Assembly (NCBI GenBank): GCA_027460605.1
Contig: JAPZAN010000067.1
Location: 1-26,127, forward strand
DNA: 26,127 nucleotides
From: Candidatus Methanoperedens sp.
GTDB taxonomy: Archaea > Halobacteriota > Methanosarcinia > Methanosarcinales > Methanoperedenaceae
Direction: 5' to 3'
Below, one piece after another: positions 16,398-24,027 of this stretch (position 1 is the stretch's first letter; every line of letters starts with the position of its first letter). The notes under the pieces were generated by a model. It saw only the letters and a program-made list of their open reading frames with translations, searched no databases and was not told where the DNA came from. The position numbers and the translations under genes are program-made.

Positions 16398-17333
16398 TCA
16401 AGAAAGCGGATAGGGTGAAGGTATCTTCATTTCAAAACTTACTATTTGATCTATCCATCTTGCAGTTACAACCACCCTATATCTATCTCCTATCTTGTCT
16501 TTTATCACTACAGGGGACATTATATATTTTTCAGCCGAAGGTTTGCCTTTTGAAAGCTCGATAACTACAATGGGTGCAATATTTTCGATAAAGGTCTTAG
16601 TTTCCATCCCTGTCACAGGATCAGAAGTGCTGTTGCGGTACTCCCAAACCACAAGGGGTTGAGATGAATATGCCACGTATGCTTCGCTGTTTAAAGAATA
16701 TGTCCTTGTAACCGTTGAAACCGTAGCATTTGTCAGTTCATTTATTACCGAGACATTAACCACAATACCTCTTGCAGAGCCTTTTCCTTCGAGTTGCAAA
16801 CTACCATAAACAGTGTTTATTTCATGAGTTCCATTAACGCCTTTATGGCTCCAAAGATTTATTGAGATCTTTGGAGTAGGAATATTGATTTCTATTGTTC
16901 TGGAATCTATGAGTTTTCCATATTGGTATATTTCCACCTCTACAGTTTGCTTTCCAGGAACTTCATATCCCACCGTATAAGTTATGCTGTTGCTCCCGGG
17001 TTTTAACATGACTTCTTTCTGAGGTCTATCTGTGGCATTTGATGCTTCTGGTGATGTGTAATTTAAATTTTCATACGCCACAACCCAAACTCCTTTTAAA
17101 CTTACTCCTTTCGAATCAACAAAGGAATTTTTCACATTTATAGTTACATTTACATCCTCTGAAGCATTATTTTGCAGATTTACCGTGAGATAACCCAGTT
17201 GTCCTATTAAAAGTTCCATGGGTGCATCGATTCTTACAATGCTGACATCCGATGGGCTAAAATACCAGAATAATGCCGCAGCAGATAGCAAAACTACTGC
17301 TATTATTGCTCCAGTCATCATCTTATTTCTCAT
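16398..17333 (-). CDS. Membrane-anchored extracellular beta-sandwich protein
   Basis: The protein has 311 residues from ATG 17333, chosen because GAGGTGA sits 5-11 nt before it; a longer frame to 17366 lacks such a site. It starts MRNKMMTGAIIAVVLLSAAA and continues into LFWYF, an N-terminal signal or membrane anchor. The rest is beta-rich with many N-x-S/T sequons, for example QNNASEDVNVTINVK, NYTSPEASNATD and VNVSVINELTNATVS. Segments such as LLIGQLGYLTVNLQNN and GSNSITYTVGYEVPGKQTVEV look like CARDB or Ig-like repeats. It overlaps the end of the membrane winged-helix gene by 11 nt, so translation is coupled. The likely role is a surface-exposed partner of that regulator; this is inferred from position only. 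Confidence 0.7.
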   Translation of the reverse strand: MRNKMMTGAIIAVVLLSAAALFWYFSPSDVSIVRIDAPMELLIGQLGYLTVNLQNNASEDVNVTINVKNSFVDSKGVSLKGVWVVAYENLNYTSPEASNATDRPQKEVMLKPGSNSITYTVGYEVPGKQTVEVEIYQYGKLIDSRTIEINIPTPKISINLWSHKGVNGTHEINTVYGSLQLEGKGSARGIVVNVSVINELTNATVSTVTRTYSLNSEAYVAYSSQPLVVWEYRNSTSDPVTGMETKTFIENIAPIVVIELSKGKPSAEKYIMSPVVIKDKIGDRYRVVVTARWIDQIVSFEMKIPSPYPLS

Positions 17334-17901
17334 TCTTCTCACCTCGCAGCTTGTCAGCCAGAGCAACCTTGTTGGTCAGTCCATATTGCTTTTTAACCAC
17401 CAAGCCTCTCTTTTCAAGGTCAGTTACCATCCTTGACACCTTTGCCTTTGAGAAATTCAGAGAAAGCACGAGTTCATTCTGGAGCATTTCGCCGCCGTGG
17501 TCTGCGATTTCTTTGACAAGTTTCTTCTCATCGCCTTCCAGTGCAGTTAAGACAGCCTCGATTAATAGCGCCCCTTTGACCTGCTCTGCAATAGCAGTAT
17601 GAGGAACCGGAATTTCCACTGGTTTTTCTATCGTTATCATTTCTTTAATCTCGCTTTTTCCTGTTGCAAATAACATTGTGAGAATATACGAGAGCATCAT
17701 GCCGCCGACTGCTGAGCCGATGACCAGAACATATGCATCGTTCTTAGTATAAGTGTAGGGAAGTTCAAGGATTTTGAAAGTCCCATCGTTTATCTGGATA
17801 ATCGATGGCTTGGTAGCAAGCAACATGCTTGTGACGATAACGCATGCTATCACCAACACAGCGCATGCGAGTACCAATGTTCCAGTTTTCCTTGAGACCA
17901 T
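17323..17901 (-). CDS. Membrane-anchored winged-helix (MarR-like) regulator
   Basis: The 192-residue protein has two membrane helices, TLVLACAVLVIACVIVTSMLL (about 8-28) and AYVLVIGSAVGGMMLSYILTMLF (56-78), with a short external loop between them. A cytosolic C-terminal winged-helix domain follows: ALLIEAVLTALEGDEKKLVKEIADHG, ELVLSLNFSKAKVSRMVTDLE (recognition helix) and KRGLVVKKQYGLTNKVALA (wing). This is a MarR-type fold tethered to the membrane, as seen in several archaeal groups. It probably regulates transcription in response to a signal from outside or from the membrane. The following genes, a surface protein and a small membrane protein, overlap or nearly overlap it, giving a one-piece sensor cassette. 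Confidence 0.75.
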   Translation of the reverse strand: MVSRKTGTLVLACAVLVIACVIVTSMLLATKPSIIQINDGTFKILELPYTYTKNDAYVLVIGSAVGGMMLSYILTMLFATGKSEIKEMITIEKPVEIPVPHTAIAEQVKGALLIEAVLTALEGDEKKLVKEIADHGGEMLQNELVLSLNFSKAKVSRMVTDLEKRGLVVKKQYGLTNKVALADKLRGEKNEK

Positions 17902-17987
17902 CGAAATACACGACCTTAAGTCAAATTACTACATGACCGCTCTACTGTTTAAGTTTTCTTCTCCTCAAATTCCGATGCATTCAGCAT

Positions 17988-18086
17988 TTATAATCCCCTT
18001 CCATGCAGCCTGCGACAACTTCTTTGGATGTCTTTTCCTGTGTACACAGTTGCTATAGATATTCCATTTAGTATTAATTTCCTCAT
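17988..18086 (-). CDS. Possible 32-residue small ORF with a strong ribosome site
   Basis: ATG 18086 is preceded by GAGGTGATGAA, a near-perfect archaeal Shine-Dalgarno sequence. The product is MRKLILNGISIATVYTGKDI plus 12 more residues, basic at the end. It precedes the membrane winged-helix gene by 86 nt. It could be a leader peptide, or the left-over N terminus of a lost secreted protein. Only the ribosome site supports it. Confidence 0.25.
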   Translation of the reverse strand: MRKLILNGISIATVYTGKDIQRSCRRLHGRGL

Positions 18087-18138
18087 TTCATCACCTCTAT
18101 ATTTACAGCGCACATTTTTGCGCCCAAGTTTTCTTACA

Positions 18139-18219
18139 GGTGAAACGATAGATACATTTTATGTGATACGAGAGGTGAAACGATAGATACATTTTATGTG
18201 ATACGAGAGGTGAAACGGT
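18139..18219. repeat. 35-bp direct tandem repeats, two full copies plus a partial third
   Basis: Copies begin at 18139 and 18174, with a partial one at 18209. Each begins GGTGAAACG(A) and continues through an ATAGATACATTTTATGTGAT core. The two full copies are identical. GTGAAAC occurs a fourth time near 18230. They lie 70-150 bp upstream of the HTH operon promoter, so they could be binding sites for a regulator. Confidence 0.8.
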
Positions 18220-18283
18220 TCCAAGAAAGTGAAACCTGCGGCTCAGCATATCGAATATTTGAATGGGAGTTTTTGCAGAAATC

Positions 18284-18291
18284 TATAAATA
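18284..18291 (+). promoter_or_regulatory. TATA box of the HTH-GWCP operon
   Basis: TATAAATA lies about 23-30 nt before the ATG at 18314, so transcription should begin at or within a few bases of the start codon and the message would be leaderless. The next base begins an inverted repeat that covers the predicted start site. Confidence 0.65.
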
Positions 18292-18311
18292 GTCAACATA
18301 CATATGTTGAC
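18292..18311. promoter_or_regulatory. Operator-like inverted repeat overlapping the transcription start
   Basis: GTCAACATA-CA-TATGTTGAC has perfect 9-bp arms. It fills the space between the TATA box and the ATG at 18314. A protein bound there would block polymerase. The first gene of the operon encodes an HTH protein, so autorepression is the simplest reading. Confidence 0.65.
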
Positions 18312-18313
18312 GT

Positions 18314-18760
18314 ATGTTCCTGCCTTTAAACGACAAGCAGTTTGAATTCTGGACGCTGCGGCGCGGCGGTCTTCCCAATATGAATATAGCGCACCTATTC
18401 GATATATCCAAGCAGGCAGTATCAAGAGCGCTCATTACCATGGATGAGAGGATAGAAAAAACGCTTCTTGAGATGGCGGGGGCAAATCAGATAGAGGTAG
18501 AGAAAGTGAATGCAGAGCGTGGTATCCTGTTCGGTCACTCGGCGCCGTTTAATGCCAATGCCATTATTTTCGTATCTGCAAAGCATGGGATGCAGGTGTG
18601 GTATGAGCACGAGGGGAACTGCGGCGCGTGTGCGAGATATACACAATGCATTGAACTGCTGTGGGATTTCGCTGATGAGATGAAGCTCAAACTTGAGAAA
18701 ACCGATGACCCCACGAAGCTGGCGGATGAGTTATTCGGGAAATTAAGGAGGTTGGCATGA
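18314..18760 (+). CDS. HTH transcriptional regulator with a conserved-looking Cys cluster
   Basis: The 148-residue protein has an N-terminal helix-turn-helix: NDKQFEFWTLRRGGLPNMNI, then AHLFDISKQAVSRALITMDERI (about residues 6-47), similar to Tfx/sigma-70 region 4-like archaeal HTH proteins. The second half has a beta segment (NANAIIFVSAKHGMQVWYEHE) and a cysteine motif C103-x2-C106-x5-C112 in NCGACARYTQC, which could bind a metal or sense redox. Transcription looks leaderless, from the TATA box at 18284. A perfect palindrome lies over the start. The stop overlaps the next gene's start by 4 nt (ATGA). It probably controls its own operon, in which two membrane proteins follow. The ligand is unknown. 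Confidence 0.75.
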   Translation: MFLPLNDKQFEFWTLRRGGLPNMNIAHLFDISKQAVSRALITMDERIEKTLLEMAGANQIEVEKVNAERGILFGHSAPFNANAIIFVSAKHGMQVWYEHEGNCGACARYTQCIELLWDFADEMKLKLEKTDDPTKLADELFGKLRRLA

Positions 18761-19356
18761 CTATGAATGTAATCGAGATAATAAGAAAAACGATGGGCTG
18801 GTGCCCTATGATGAGCATGAAAAACACTGTTGTTGATAGCGGCATGGAATATGTCTATGCGTCAGGAACAAAAGGAGGCGGAACGATTGCAAGCAAAACA
18901 ACAATCTATGAGGAAAAAGCGCCTTACAGCAATACGATAAAGCTGGTAATGGTGTCAGGCTTATTCATACTGGCTATTTTGTACTTCATAGGCACATTTG
19001 CAAAAGCGCCTGAACAGGCTGAATTCGTTTTACTTCTGGCAGTATCAGTCTCTGCTCTGGTTATGTGGAGCTTTTTTAGCATCAAGTTCAGGATTACAAA
19101 CGATGGAGTCGAGGCTGTAATGCCTCCTTTTAAATACAGAATCCCGTTTTCCGAAATCAAAGAGATGAAAACGATAGAAGACATTCCCTGGTACGCAGGT
19201 TGGGGTCTGCGCCTGTGGGGAAGAAGGCTTGCCTTTATCAGCATGCGTAAAAGCGCAGTGTTGATTGAAAAGAAGAAAGGGTTTTTCAGGAAACTTATAC
19301 TGACTACCCAAAATCCTGAAGAATTCATTAAAAGGTTAGAAGAGGAAATGGGATGA
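18757..19356 (+). CDS. Membrane protein with GWCP N terminus and PH-like domain (DUF1673-like)
   Basis: The 199-residue protein has a GGAGG ribosome site directly upstream and overlaps the HTH gene by 4 nt. It starts NVIEIIRKTMGWCPMM; this short amphipathic segment ending in GWCP recurs in the next gene and recalls the Methanosarcina DUF1673 family. A Gly-rich loop (SGTKGGGTIAS) is followed by two membrane helices (about 62-83 and 89-108). A C-terminal domain, FRITNDGVEAVMPPFKYRIPF...EIKEMKTIE...LTTQNPEEFIKRLEE, has the strand pattern and closing helix of bacterial PH-like domains. The role is unknown; the operon suggests it works with or controls the HTH protein. Confidence 0.6.
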   Translation: MTMNVIEIIRKTMGWCPMMSMKNTVVDSGMEYVYASGTKGGGTIASKTTIYEEKAPYSNTIKLVMVSGLFILAILYFIGTFAKAPEQAEFVLLLAVSVSALVMWSFFSIKFRITNDGVEAVMPPFKYRIPFSEIKEMKTIEDIPWYAGWGLRLWGRRLAFISMRKSAVLIEKKKGFFRKLILTTQNPEEFIKRLEEEMG

Positions 19357-19946
19357 ATGCTTTTCAGAAATTAAGGTTATGGCTGGGCTGGTGCCCGAAT
19401 GCGAGAACGATAGAAACAAGAAAATCCGTGCAGTTCGATGACATAATGGTAAGTGCGCCTGATAGCAGTGGTGAATTAACTCATACTATTGCAAGATGGT
19501 GGAACAAATGGCGCAACAGGGTTTTATTGAACTCGTTTATTTTAACGCTGTTGGCAGTCAACTTTTTTACTCTAGCTGGAAAAGATAATATGAATCTTTT
19601 TTTTGCTGGCTTGATCGTAGGAGTTCTCTTTAGCATAATATCTGGAATAACTGAATGGCAAAGGCTCAATAAAGCTGCATTGGGATGGTACAGGAAACGG
19701 CAAGTTACCAGAAGAAAACATATAATTAACTACCTCATGACATTTGGATTAATAGCTGTAGTTATTTTTGTAACTGTCTTTTTGCTGGTGAAAACTGGGA
19801 CACGCATCAGTGGGTATTATCCATTTCTTTCAGGTGTATTTTTATTTGCCTGGACACAGTATCTTGTAGTGGTTTACTGGGAGCGGAAGAACAGGAAGAC
19901 CCTGATTGTTGAAAAAACATCTTTTTACGCAGTGGATATCAGTTAA
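19353..19946 (+). CDS. GWCP-type membrane protein, DUF1673-like
   Basis: The 197-residue protein overlaps the previous gene by 4 nt (ATGA) and has GAGGAAAT as ribosome site. It begins NAFQKLRLWLGWCPNA, sharing the GWCP motif with its neighbour. There are four predicted membrane helices in two pairs: NSFILTLLAVNFFTL, LFFAGLIVGVLFSIISG, LMTFGLIAVVIFVTVFLLV and YPFLSGVFLFAWTQYLVVV. Basic loops (YRKRQVTRRKH) set the inside. This matches my recollection of DUF1673 proteins of Methanosarcina, but no function is known. It is the last gene of the HTH operon and converges with moeA after a 13-nt gap. Confidence 0.6.
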   Translation: MNAFQKLRLWLGWCPNARTIETRKSVQFDDIMVSAPDSSGELTHTIARWWNKWRNRVLLNSFILTLLAVNFFTLAGKDNMNLFFAGLIVGVLFSIISGITEWQRLNKAALGWYRKRQVTRRKHIINYLMTFGLIAVVIFVTVFLLVKTGTRISGYYPFLSGVFLFAWTQYLVVVYWERKNRKTLIVEKTSFYAVDIS

Positions 19947-19959
19947 GAAATGATGAGGT

Positions 19960-21138
19960 TTATTCAATCAACACCACTTCAACCTCTTCACCTTTGTCAT
20001 AACCCTCCACATTCTCAGGTATAATCACAAACCCGTCGGCTTTCGAAACAGAGCTTAATATCCCCGCGCCCGAAACTGCAAGAGGAACAGCTCTGCCGTT
20101 CTCTAATTTGACGCGGGCGAATGTTTTATAACCGGTTCTTCCGGGAATTTTCCCTGACAATACCGCACGAACTTTCCTGTCATGCTCATCGGGTATATGC
20201 CCCAGTTTCCAAAGCGCCGCCCTTGCAAAAAAGTAAAGCGCCACGATGCCTGCGACCGGGTAGCCGGGCATGCATACTACGGGTTTACCGTTTATAATGC
20301 CAAGCGCCGTGGGCTTGCCGGGGCTTATACCTACGCCGTGGACAAGTAACGTTCCCATGGAGCCGACTACGCCAGGAACATAATCGCGTTTTCCCACGGA
20401 CGTTCCGCCGCTTGTGATAATCATATCTGCATCAAGATTGGATGAAATCGCATCTTTTATCTTTTCAGGATCATCTTCCACTATATCAAGCAGCCTCGGA
20501 GCGCCGCCCCATTTTCTTATATACAGCGCAGCCATTAACCCGTTGGTTTCATAGACTTCTCCTTCCCTGAGCGCCATGTTTTCCCTGGAAACAAGTTCCT
20601 CGCCTGTGGGGATTACCGCAACAAGCGGCTTCCTGAAGACCGCAATATCCCGGATGCCCAGCGCTGCAAGAACCGCTATATCGCATGGACGAAGCTTTTT
20701 CCCTTCTTTTAAAATGACCTCCCCTTTCCTGATATCCTCCCCGGTTTCCCCTACATTCTTTCCCGGATGGAGCTGGGTAAATATCTCAACGCTTTCACCC
20801 CGCAAAACCGCATCTTCCAGCATCACCACAGCGTCCGCGCCTTCCGGTATTGGAGAACCTGTATGTACCCTTACACATGTCCCTTTTTCAATACCCATTG
20901 CCAGTTTGAGAACGACAGGGGAATTGCCCCCGGCCCCGAGCGTATCGCATGCCCTGACCGCAAAACCGTCCATCGCCGCGCGGCGGTAATGAGGCACATC
21001 GATACCGGCAGTGATATTTTTTGCAATAATCCTGCCGTCGCAATCCGCGATGGGCAGGTTCTCGGTATCAGAAAGAGGAGCAAATGCCTTTAAAAATAGT
21101 TCTCTTGCCTCATCAGCGTTCATTCTTTGCCTGAACAT
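19960..21138 (-). CDS. moeA: Molybdopterin molybdenumtransferase MoeA
   Basis: The 392-residue enzyme inserts molybdate or tungstate into adenylylated molybdopterin. Visible motifs are DVPHYRRAAMDGFAVRA, HTGSPIPEGADAVVMLED, GENVGETGEDI-like KNVGETGEDIRKGE, PTGEELVSRE, ITSGGTSVGKRDYVP, SPGKPTALGII and CMPGYPVAGIVALYFF, with the C-terminal domain IV (TFARVKLENGRAVPLAVSGAG). The length is normal. The start ATG at 21138 shares one base with the stop of the MoaD-like gene; a second ATG at 21123 (MNADEAR) is also possible. Together with MoaD it forms a cofactor operon, suggesting the organism uses Mo/W enzymes. Confidence 0.95.
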   Translation of the reverse strand: MFRQRMNADEARELFLKAFAPLSDTENLPIADCDGRIIAKNITAGIDVPHYRRAAMDGFAVRACDTLGAGGNSPVVLKLAMGIEKGTCVRVHTGSPIPEGADAVVMLEDAVLRGESVEIFTQLHPGKNVGETGEDIRKGEVILKEGKKLRPCDIAVLAALGIRDIAVFRKPLVAVIPTGEELVSRENMALREGEVYETNGLMAALYIRKWGGAPRLLDIVEDDPEKIKDAISSNLDADMIITSGGTSVGKRDYVPGVVGSMGTLLVHGVGISPGKPTALGIINGKPVVCMPGYPVAGIVALYFFARAALWKLGHIPDEHDRKVRAVLSGKIPGRTGYKTFARVKLENGRAVPLAVSGAGILSSVSKADGFVIIPENVEGYDKGEEVEVVLIE

Positions 21139-21410
21139 CAGCCACCTGACACAGGAGGGAAAATCGCAATCTCATCGCCAGCTTTGATAACTGCATCCAG
21201 TCCGCCGGACTCAAGAACATTCCTTCCGTTTAAAAAGACATTGACGTAAGGCTGCAGATTCTTTCCTTTGAAAAGCATTTTTTCAAATCCCGGGAACTTT
21301 TTGCAGAGAATCCCGATAATCTCTCCGGCTGTAACGCCGTCTATTTCAAGCTCCTTAGTTCCTATAAATTCCCTGAAATTGGCAAAGAGCTTTACTTTTA
21401 TTTTTGGCAT
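21138..21410 (-). CDS. MoaD/ThiS-type sulfur carrier protein
   Basis: The 90-residue ubiquitin-like protein begins MPKIKVKLFANFREFIGTKE, which is typical for archaeal MoaD. It has LEIDGVTAGEIIGILCKKFPG and VNVFLNGRNV, and ends in the essential double glycine (DEIAIFPPVSGG). The C-terminal glycine is thiocarboxylated and delivers sulfur to molybdopterin. It is directly upstream of, and overlapping, moeA, so a role in molybdenum cofactor synthesis is more likely than in thiamine or tRNA thiolation. Confidence 0.9.
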   Translation of the reverse strand: MPKIKVKLFANFREFIGTKELEIDGVTAGEIIGILCKKFPGFEKMLFKGKNLQPYVNVFLNGRNVLESGGLDAVIKAGDEIAIFPPVSGG

Positions 21411-21472
21411 GACATTTCTTTATTCTTTTAAAACCATAAATGCTATGAATATGTTTTAACTATGATGAAGTG
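21411..21472. promoter_or_regulatory. Short AT-rich divergent promoter region
   Basis: The 62-bp gap between moaD (minus) and the glycosyltransferase gene (plus) contains several A/T runs that could serve as TATA boxes in both directions, for example TTTTAAAA near 21426. No single element can be chosen with confidence. Confidence 0.3.
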
Positions 21473-23239
21473 ATGAATAAAAAAAACTTTGCTTTGTATC
21501 TTGGTTTTATTCTCATAGTTATTATTGCCTTAATCCTTAGGCTCTACCATCTCGATGAGAGGGTATTTCATCACGATGAAGCCGCGGTAGGTTATTTCAC
21601 GTATAAACTTTTCAATGACGGCATTTATTCATACGACCCTTCGTTCCATGGTCCTTTCATGTACTATGCTACTACCGAGGTGTTCAGACGCATGGGGGAT
21701 AGCATATATTCATCGCGTCTTCTTCCTGTGCTTTTTGGGACCGCCATGATTTTCCTATTAATACCACTAAGAAAACATCTCGGAAACGCGGGGATGGTTA
21801 TCTCAGCTTTCTTTCTTGCGCTCTCGCCATCGTTTCTTTATTATTCACGTTTTTACAGGGAAGATATTTTCCTTGCGTTTTTTTCATTGTTAATACTTGT
21901 ATGCGCTGTCAAATATGCAGAGAAGTATGTTGAAGAAAAATATTCGGTTTTAAGGATTTTTTACCTCTTTGTGGCTGCAATATCACTGGCATCAATGGCT
22001 GCGCTCAAAGAAAATGCGTATATTGCAATGGCATTAATTGTTTTTTTCCTGTTCCTTCTTTTCATGAGGGAAAAAGGCTACCGGGGTTTGATTGCAAAAA
22101 TGAAAATGTTTGATAAAAAATTGCTGACTATTGTTCTTGAATCGATATTTTTCATATTTGTTTTTCTTATTGCCTTTTCGCTTTATTACACCGGGAAGCC
22201 TCTTGAATTACATGGAATGTATGCAGCGTTTGAAAGGGCTGTAACTCACTGGTATGAGATGCACCGTATAGAGCGCATCGGAGGGCCTTACTTTTTCTAT
22301 TTGCCGATAATCGCCCTGTATGAACTTCCCATTTTGGTCTTTGGAATACTCGGGATGGTGCATTATAGCGGCTTCGATAAAAAAAAGGAGAAAATGCTGA
22401 CTGTTTTCCTGGCTTACTGGGTTCTTGTGGATATAATGTATTATATCTCAGGCGTATATCCCCAATCGGGCAGGTTTTTACCGACTGCATATCTCCCTTC
22501 ATCTATTGTTATCTTATCCCCGCTGTTAATTTACGGGATTGCCGGTGTCCTTAAATCCGGCAATATTTTTCTTGCCTTTTTAACCTACTGGGCATTAGCC
22601 AACCTTTTTGTTTATTCGTATATCCAGGAAAAAGTCCCGTGGCTTGTCCTGAATCCCCTGTTACCGCTTGTGATAATCGCCGCTTATTATCTCGGGGAGC
22701 TTCTGCCGCGGTTGAATCTTAAATCCATAGCCGGTGCAGCTACTATTATTTTCCTTGTTCTCAGTTCATCATATTTTGCCTATTCAAGCATTTTTCTGAA
22801 CTATTATGATTATACCAATCCGGCTGAACCCCTGATACAGGCAGCGCAGCCCCCGCAGAAATTCTCACTTTTCCTTGATAAAATAAGCGAGATATCCGGG
22901 CAATACCAGAACCAGTCCACTGAAATCCAGGTTACTGATAATGAAATGGAAACTCAGTTTCTCTGGTATTTGCGCCATTACGGCAATGTCAGGTGGAGGG
23001 CGAGCATTGATTCCGAACTTACGGCGCCTTTGATTGTGGTGCATGATTCTGATGATAAACACGAACCAGATATCGTGAAGAGCCGCATGCGCTCGGATTA
23101 TGAGAGGCTTGACAGCGCAAAGATGTCATGGTACTGGTTTGCGCCCTCGGATATTACGCTGGATTACCTGCTTTACAGGAAGATGGACAGGCCGCCGGGA
23201 GAGTACAGGGTCGTGCTGTTTTATCAGCCACGGTATTGA
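21473..23239 (+). CDS. Agl23-like membrane glycosyltransferase (TIGR03663 type)
   Basis: The 588-residue protein starts at ATG 21473; a GTG directly before it is the alternative. It has about ten membrane helices. The first external loop contains LYHLDERVFHHDEAAVGYFT, the D-E motif of GT-C enzymes that use lipid-linked sugars, then YDPSFHGPFMYYATTEVF and YYSRFYREDIFLAFFS. This arrangement matches the flippase-associated Agl23/TIGR03663 proteins, which resemble dolichyl-phosphate-mannose protein mannosyltransferases. A soluble C-terminal part (about 455-588, LDKISEISGQYQ onward) lies outside. It probably acts in surface glycan or N-glycan assembly. The sugar is unknown. Confidence 0.8.
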   Translation: MNKKNFALYLGFILIVIIALILRLYHLDERVFHHDEAAVGYFTYKLFNDGIYSYDPSFHGPFMYYATTEVFRRMGDSIYSSRLLPVLFGTAMIFLLIPLRKHLGNAGMVISAFFLALSPSFLYYSRFYREDIFLAFFSLLILVCAVKYAEKYVEEKYSVLRIFYLFVAAISLASMAALKENAYIAMALIVFFLFLLFMREKGYRGLIAKMKMFDKKLLTIVLESIFFIFVFLIAFSLYYTGKPLELHGMYAAFERAVTHWYEMHRIERIGGPYFFYLPIIALYELPILVFGILGMVHYSGFDKKKEKMLTVFLAYWVLVDIMYYISGVYPQSGRFLPTAYLPSSIVILSPLLIYGIAGVLKSGNIFLAFLTYWALANLFVYSYIQEKVPWLVLNPLLPLVIIAAYYLGELLPRLNLKSIAGAATIIFLVLSSSYFAYSSIFLNYYDYTNPAEPLIQAAQPPQKFSLFLDKISEISGQYQNQSTEIQVTDNEMETQFLWYLRHYGNVRWRASIDSELTAPLIVVHDSDDKHEPDIVKSRMRSDYERLDSAKMSWYWFAPSDITLDYLLYRKMDRPPGEYRVVLFYQPRY

Positions 23240-23312
23240 GTTAAATTTAATAAGTTGTATTTATGAAAAAAAAGCTTTTATTCATCAATACGAATTGAAA
23301 TAATTTAGCACA

Positions 23313-23387
23313 ATGATTAAAGGTATATATGAGGATATGAGTCGTGAGCTTAATATAATAGATAGAGGTCTAAATAAATATGTTTGA
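23313..23387 (+). CDS. Possible 24-residue upstream ORF
   Basis: A short frame, MIKGIYEDMSRELNIIDRGL plus NKYV, ends 8 nt inside the next gene (TGA 23385-23387). It has no clear ribosome site of its own, but the overlap is like that of coupled genes in this window. It may be a leader peptide or chance. Confidence 0.2.
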   Translation: MIKGIYEDMSRELNIIDRGLNKYV

Positions 23388-24027
23388 CATCATTCCGATT
23401 CTCAATCAGGTCATTATTGTGTACTTTATACCACTGATAATTTTGTCTGCATTAATTACTATTCTTGTGACTTTGGTTATTGTTCATGATAAAAAAATTA
23501 TAAAATGGTATTTAAAGTTAAAATTATCAAACACACAAATGAGTTATTCGTTTGAGGAAAACAAATTCAATAAATTAATAGAACAATGGACAAATTATAA
23601 TATAGCTCTAACTTCTTTGTGGTTTCAATCTGTCATCTTGATAGGGGGTTTTCTATTATCATTTAGTTCACTTTTAATTTTAATATATTATCCGTCTCAG
23701 AATATTGGAATTCTTATAGGTATTATATTAATTTTCTGTGAAATAATTATAGTAACTATATTATTGAATAAAAGAATTTCAATTTTATTAAAAATTAAAG
23801 AAAATTCATTCCTAACGTTAGTCTCATCTATTATGGCATCTATTCCATTTTGGATAGTATCTTTATATATAATTTTCAATAAACCAGAAATGAACTTATT
23901 ACCCATCATCTCTATTTACTTGATTCTAACTCTTGGTATGTATGAATATACCAAACAGATTATATCATTCTTTTTTCCAATCCCTGAAAATGGAATATAC
24001 TCTATAGATGATATGGTATTAAGGTAA
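23380..24027 (+). CDS. AT-rich orphan membrane protein
   Basis: The 215-residue protein has GAGGT about 10 nt before ATG 23380. Predicted helices are VIIVYFIPLIILSALITILVTLVIV (near the N terminus), LWFQSVILIGGFLLSFSSLLILI, IGILIGIILIFCEIIIVTILL, a segment around IMASIPFWIVSLYII, and LLPIISIYLILTLGMYEY. A basic cytosolic loop (HDKKIIKWYLKLKL) follows the first helix. Base composition is far more AT-rich than neighbouring genes, with many ATA/TTA/AAT codons, which suggests recent acquisition. A 15-nt near-identical direct repeat brackets it (23290-23304 and 24056-24070). No family was recognised. It could be a defence or mobile-element passenger, but nothing shows that directly. Confidence 0.55.
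   Translation: MFDIIPILNQVIIVYFIPLIILSALITILVTLVIVHDKKIIKWYLKLKLSNTQMSYSFEENKFNKLIEQWTNYNIALTSLWFQSVILIGGFLLSFSSLLILIYYPSQNIGILIGIILIFCEIIIVTILLNKRISILLKIKENSFLTLVSSIMASIPFWIVSLYIIFNKPEMNLLPIISIYLILTLGMYEYTKQIISFFFPIPENGIYSIDDMVLR

Larger units (their letters stand above)
17902..18313. other. Divergent regulatory region of about 410 bp
   Basis: The gap lies between the minus-strand membrane wHTH gene and the plus-strand HTH operon. It holds a possible small ORF (17988-18086), 35-bp tandem repeats (18139-18219) with another GTGAAAC word near 18230, a TATA box (18284-18291) and a 20-bp inverted repeat (18292-18311). It looks like a dense control region. Confidence 0.6.

Noticed and set aside
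18139..18219. Possible CRISPR array
   Set aside because: The 35-bp copies are directly adjacent with no spacers between them, and no cas gene is present.
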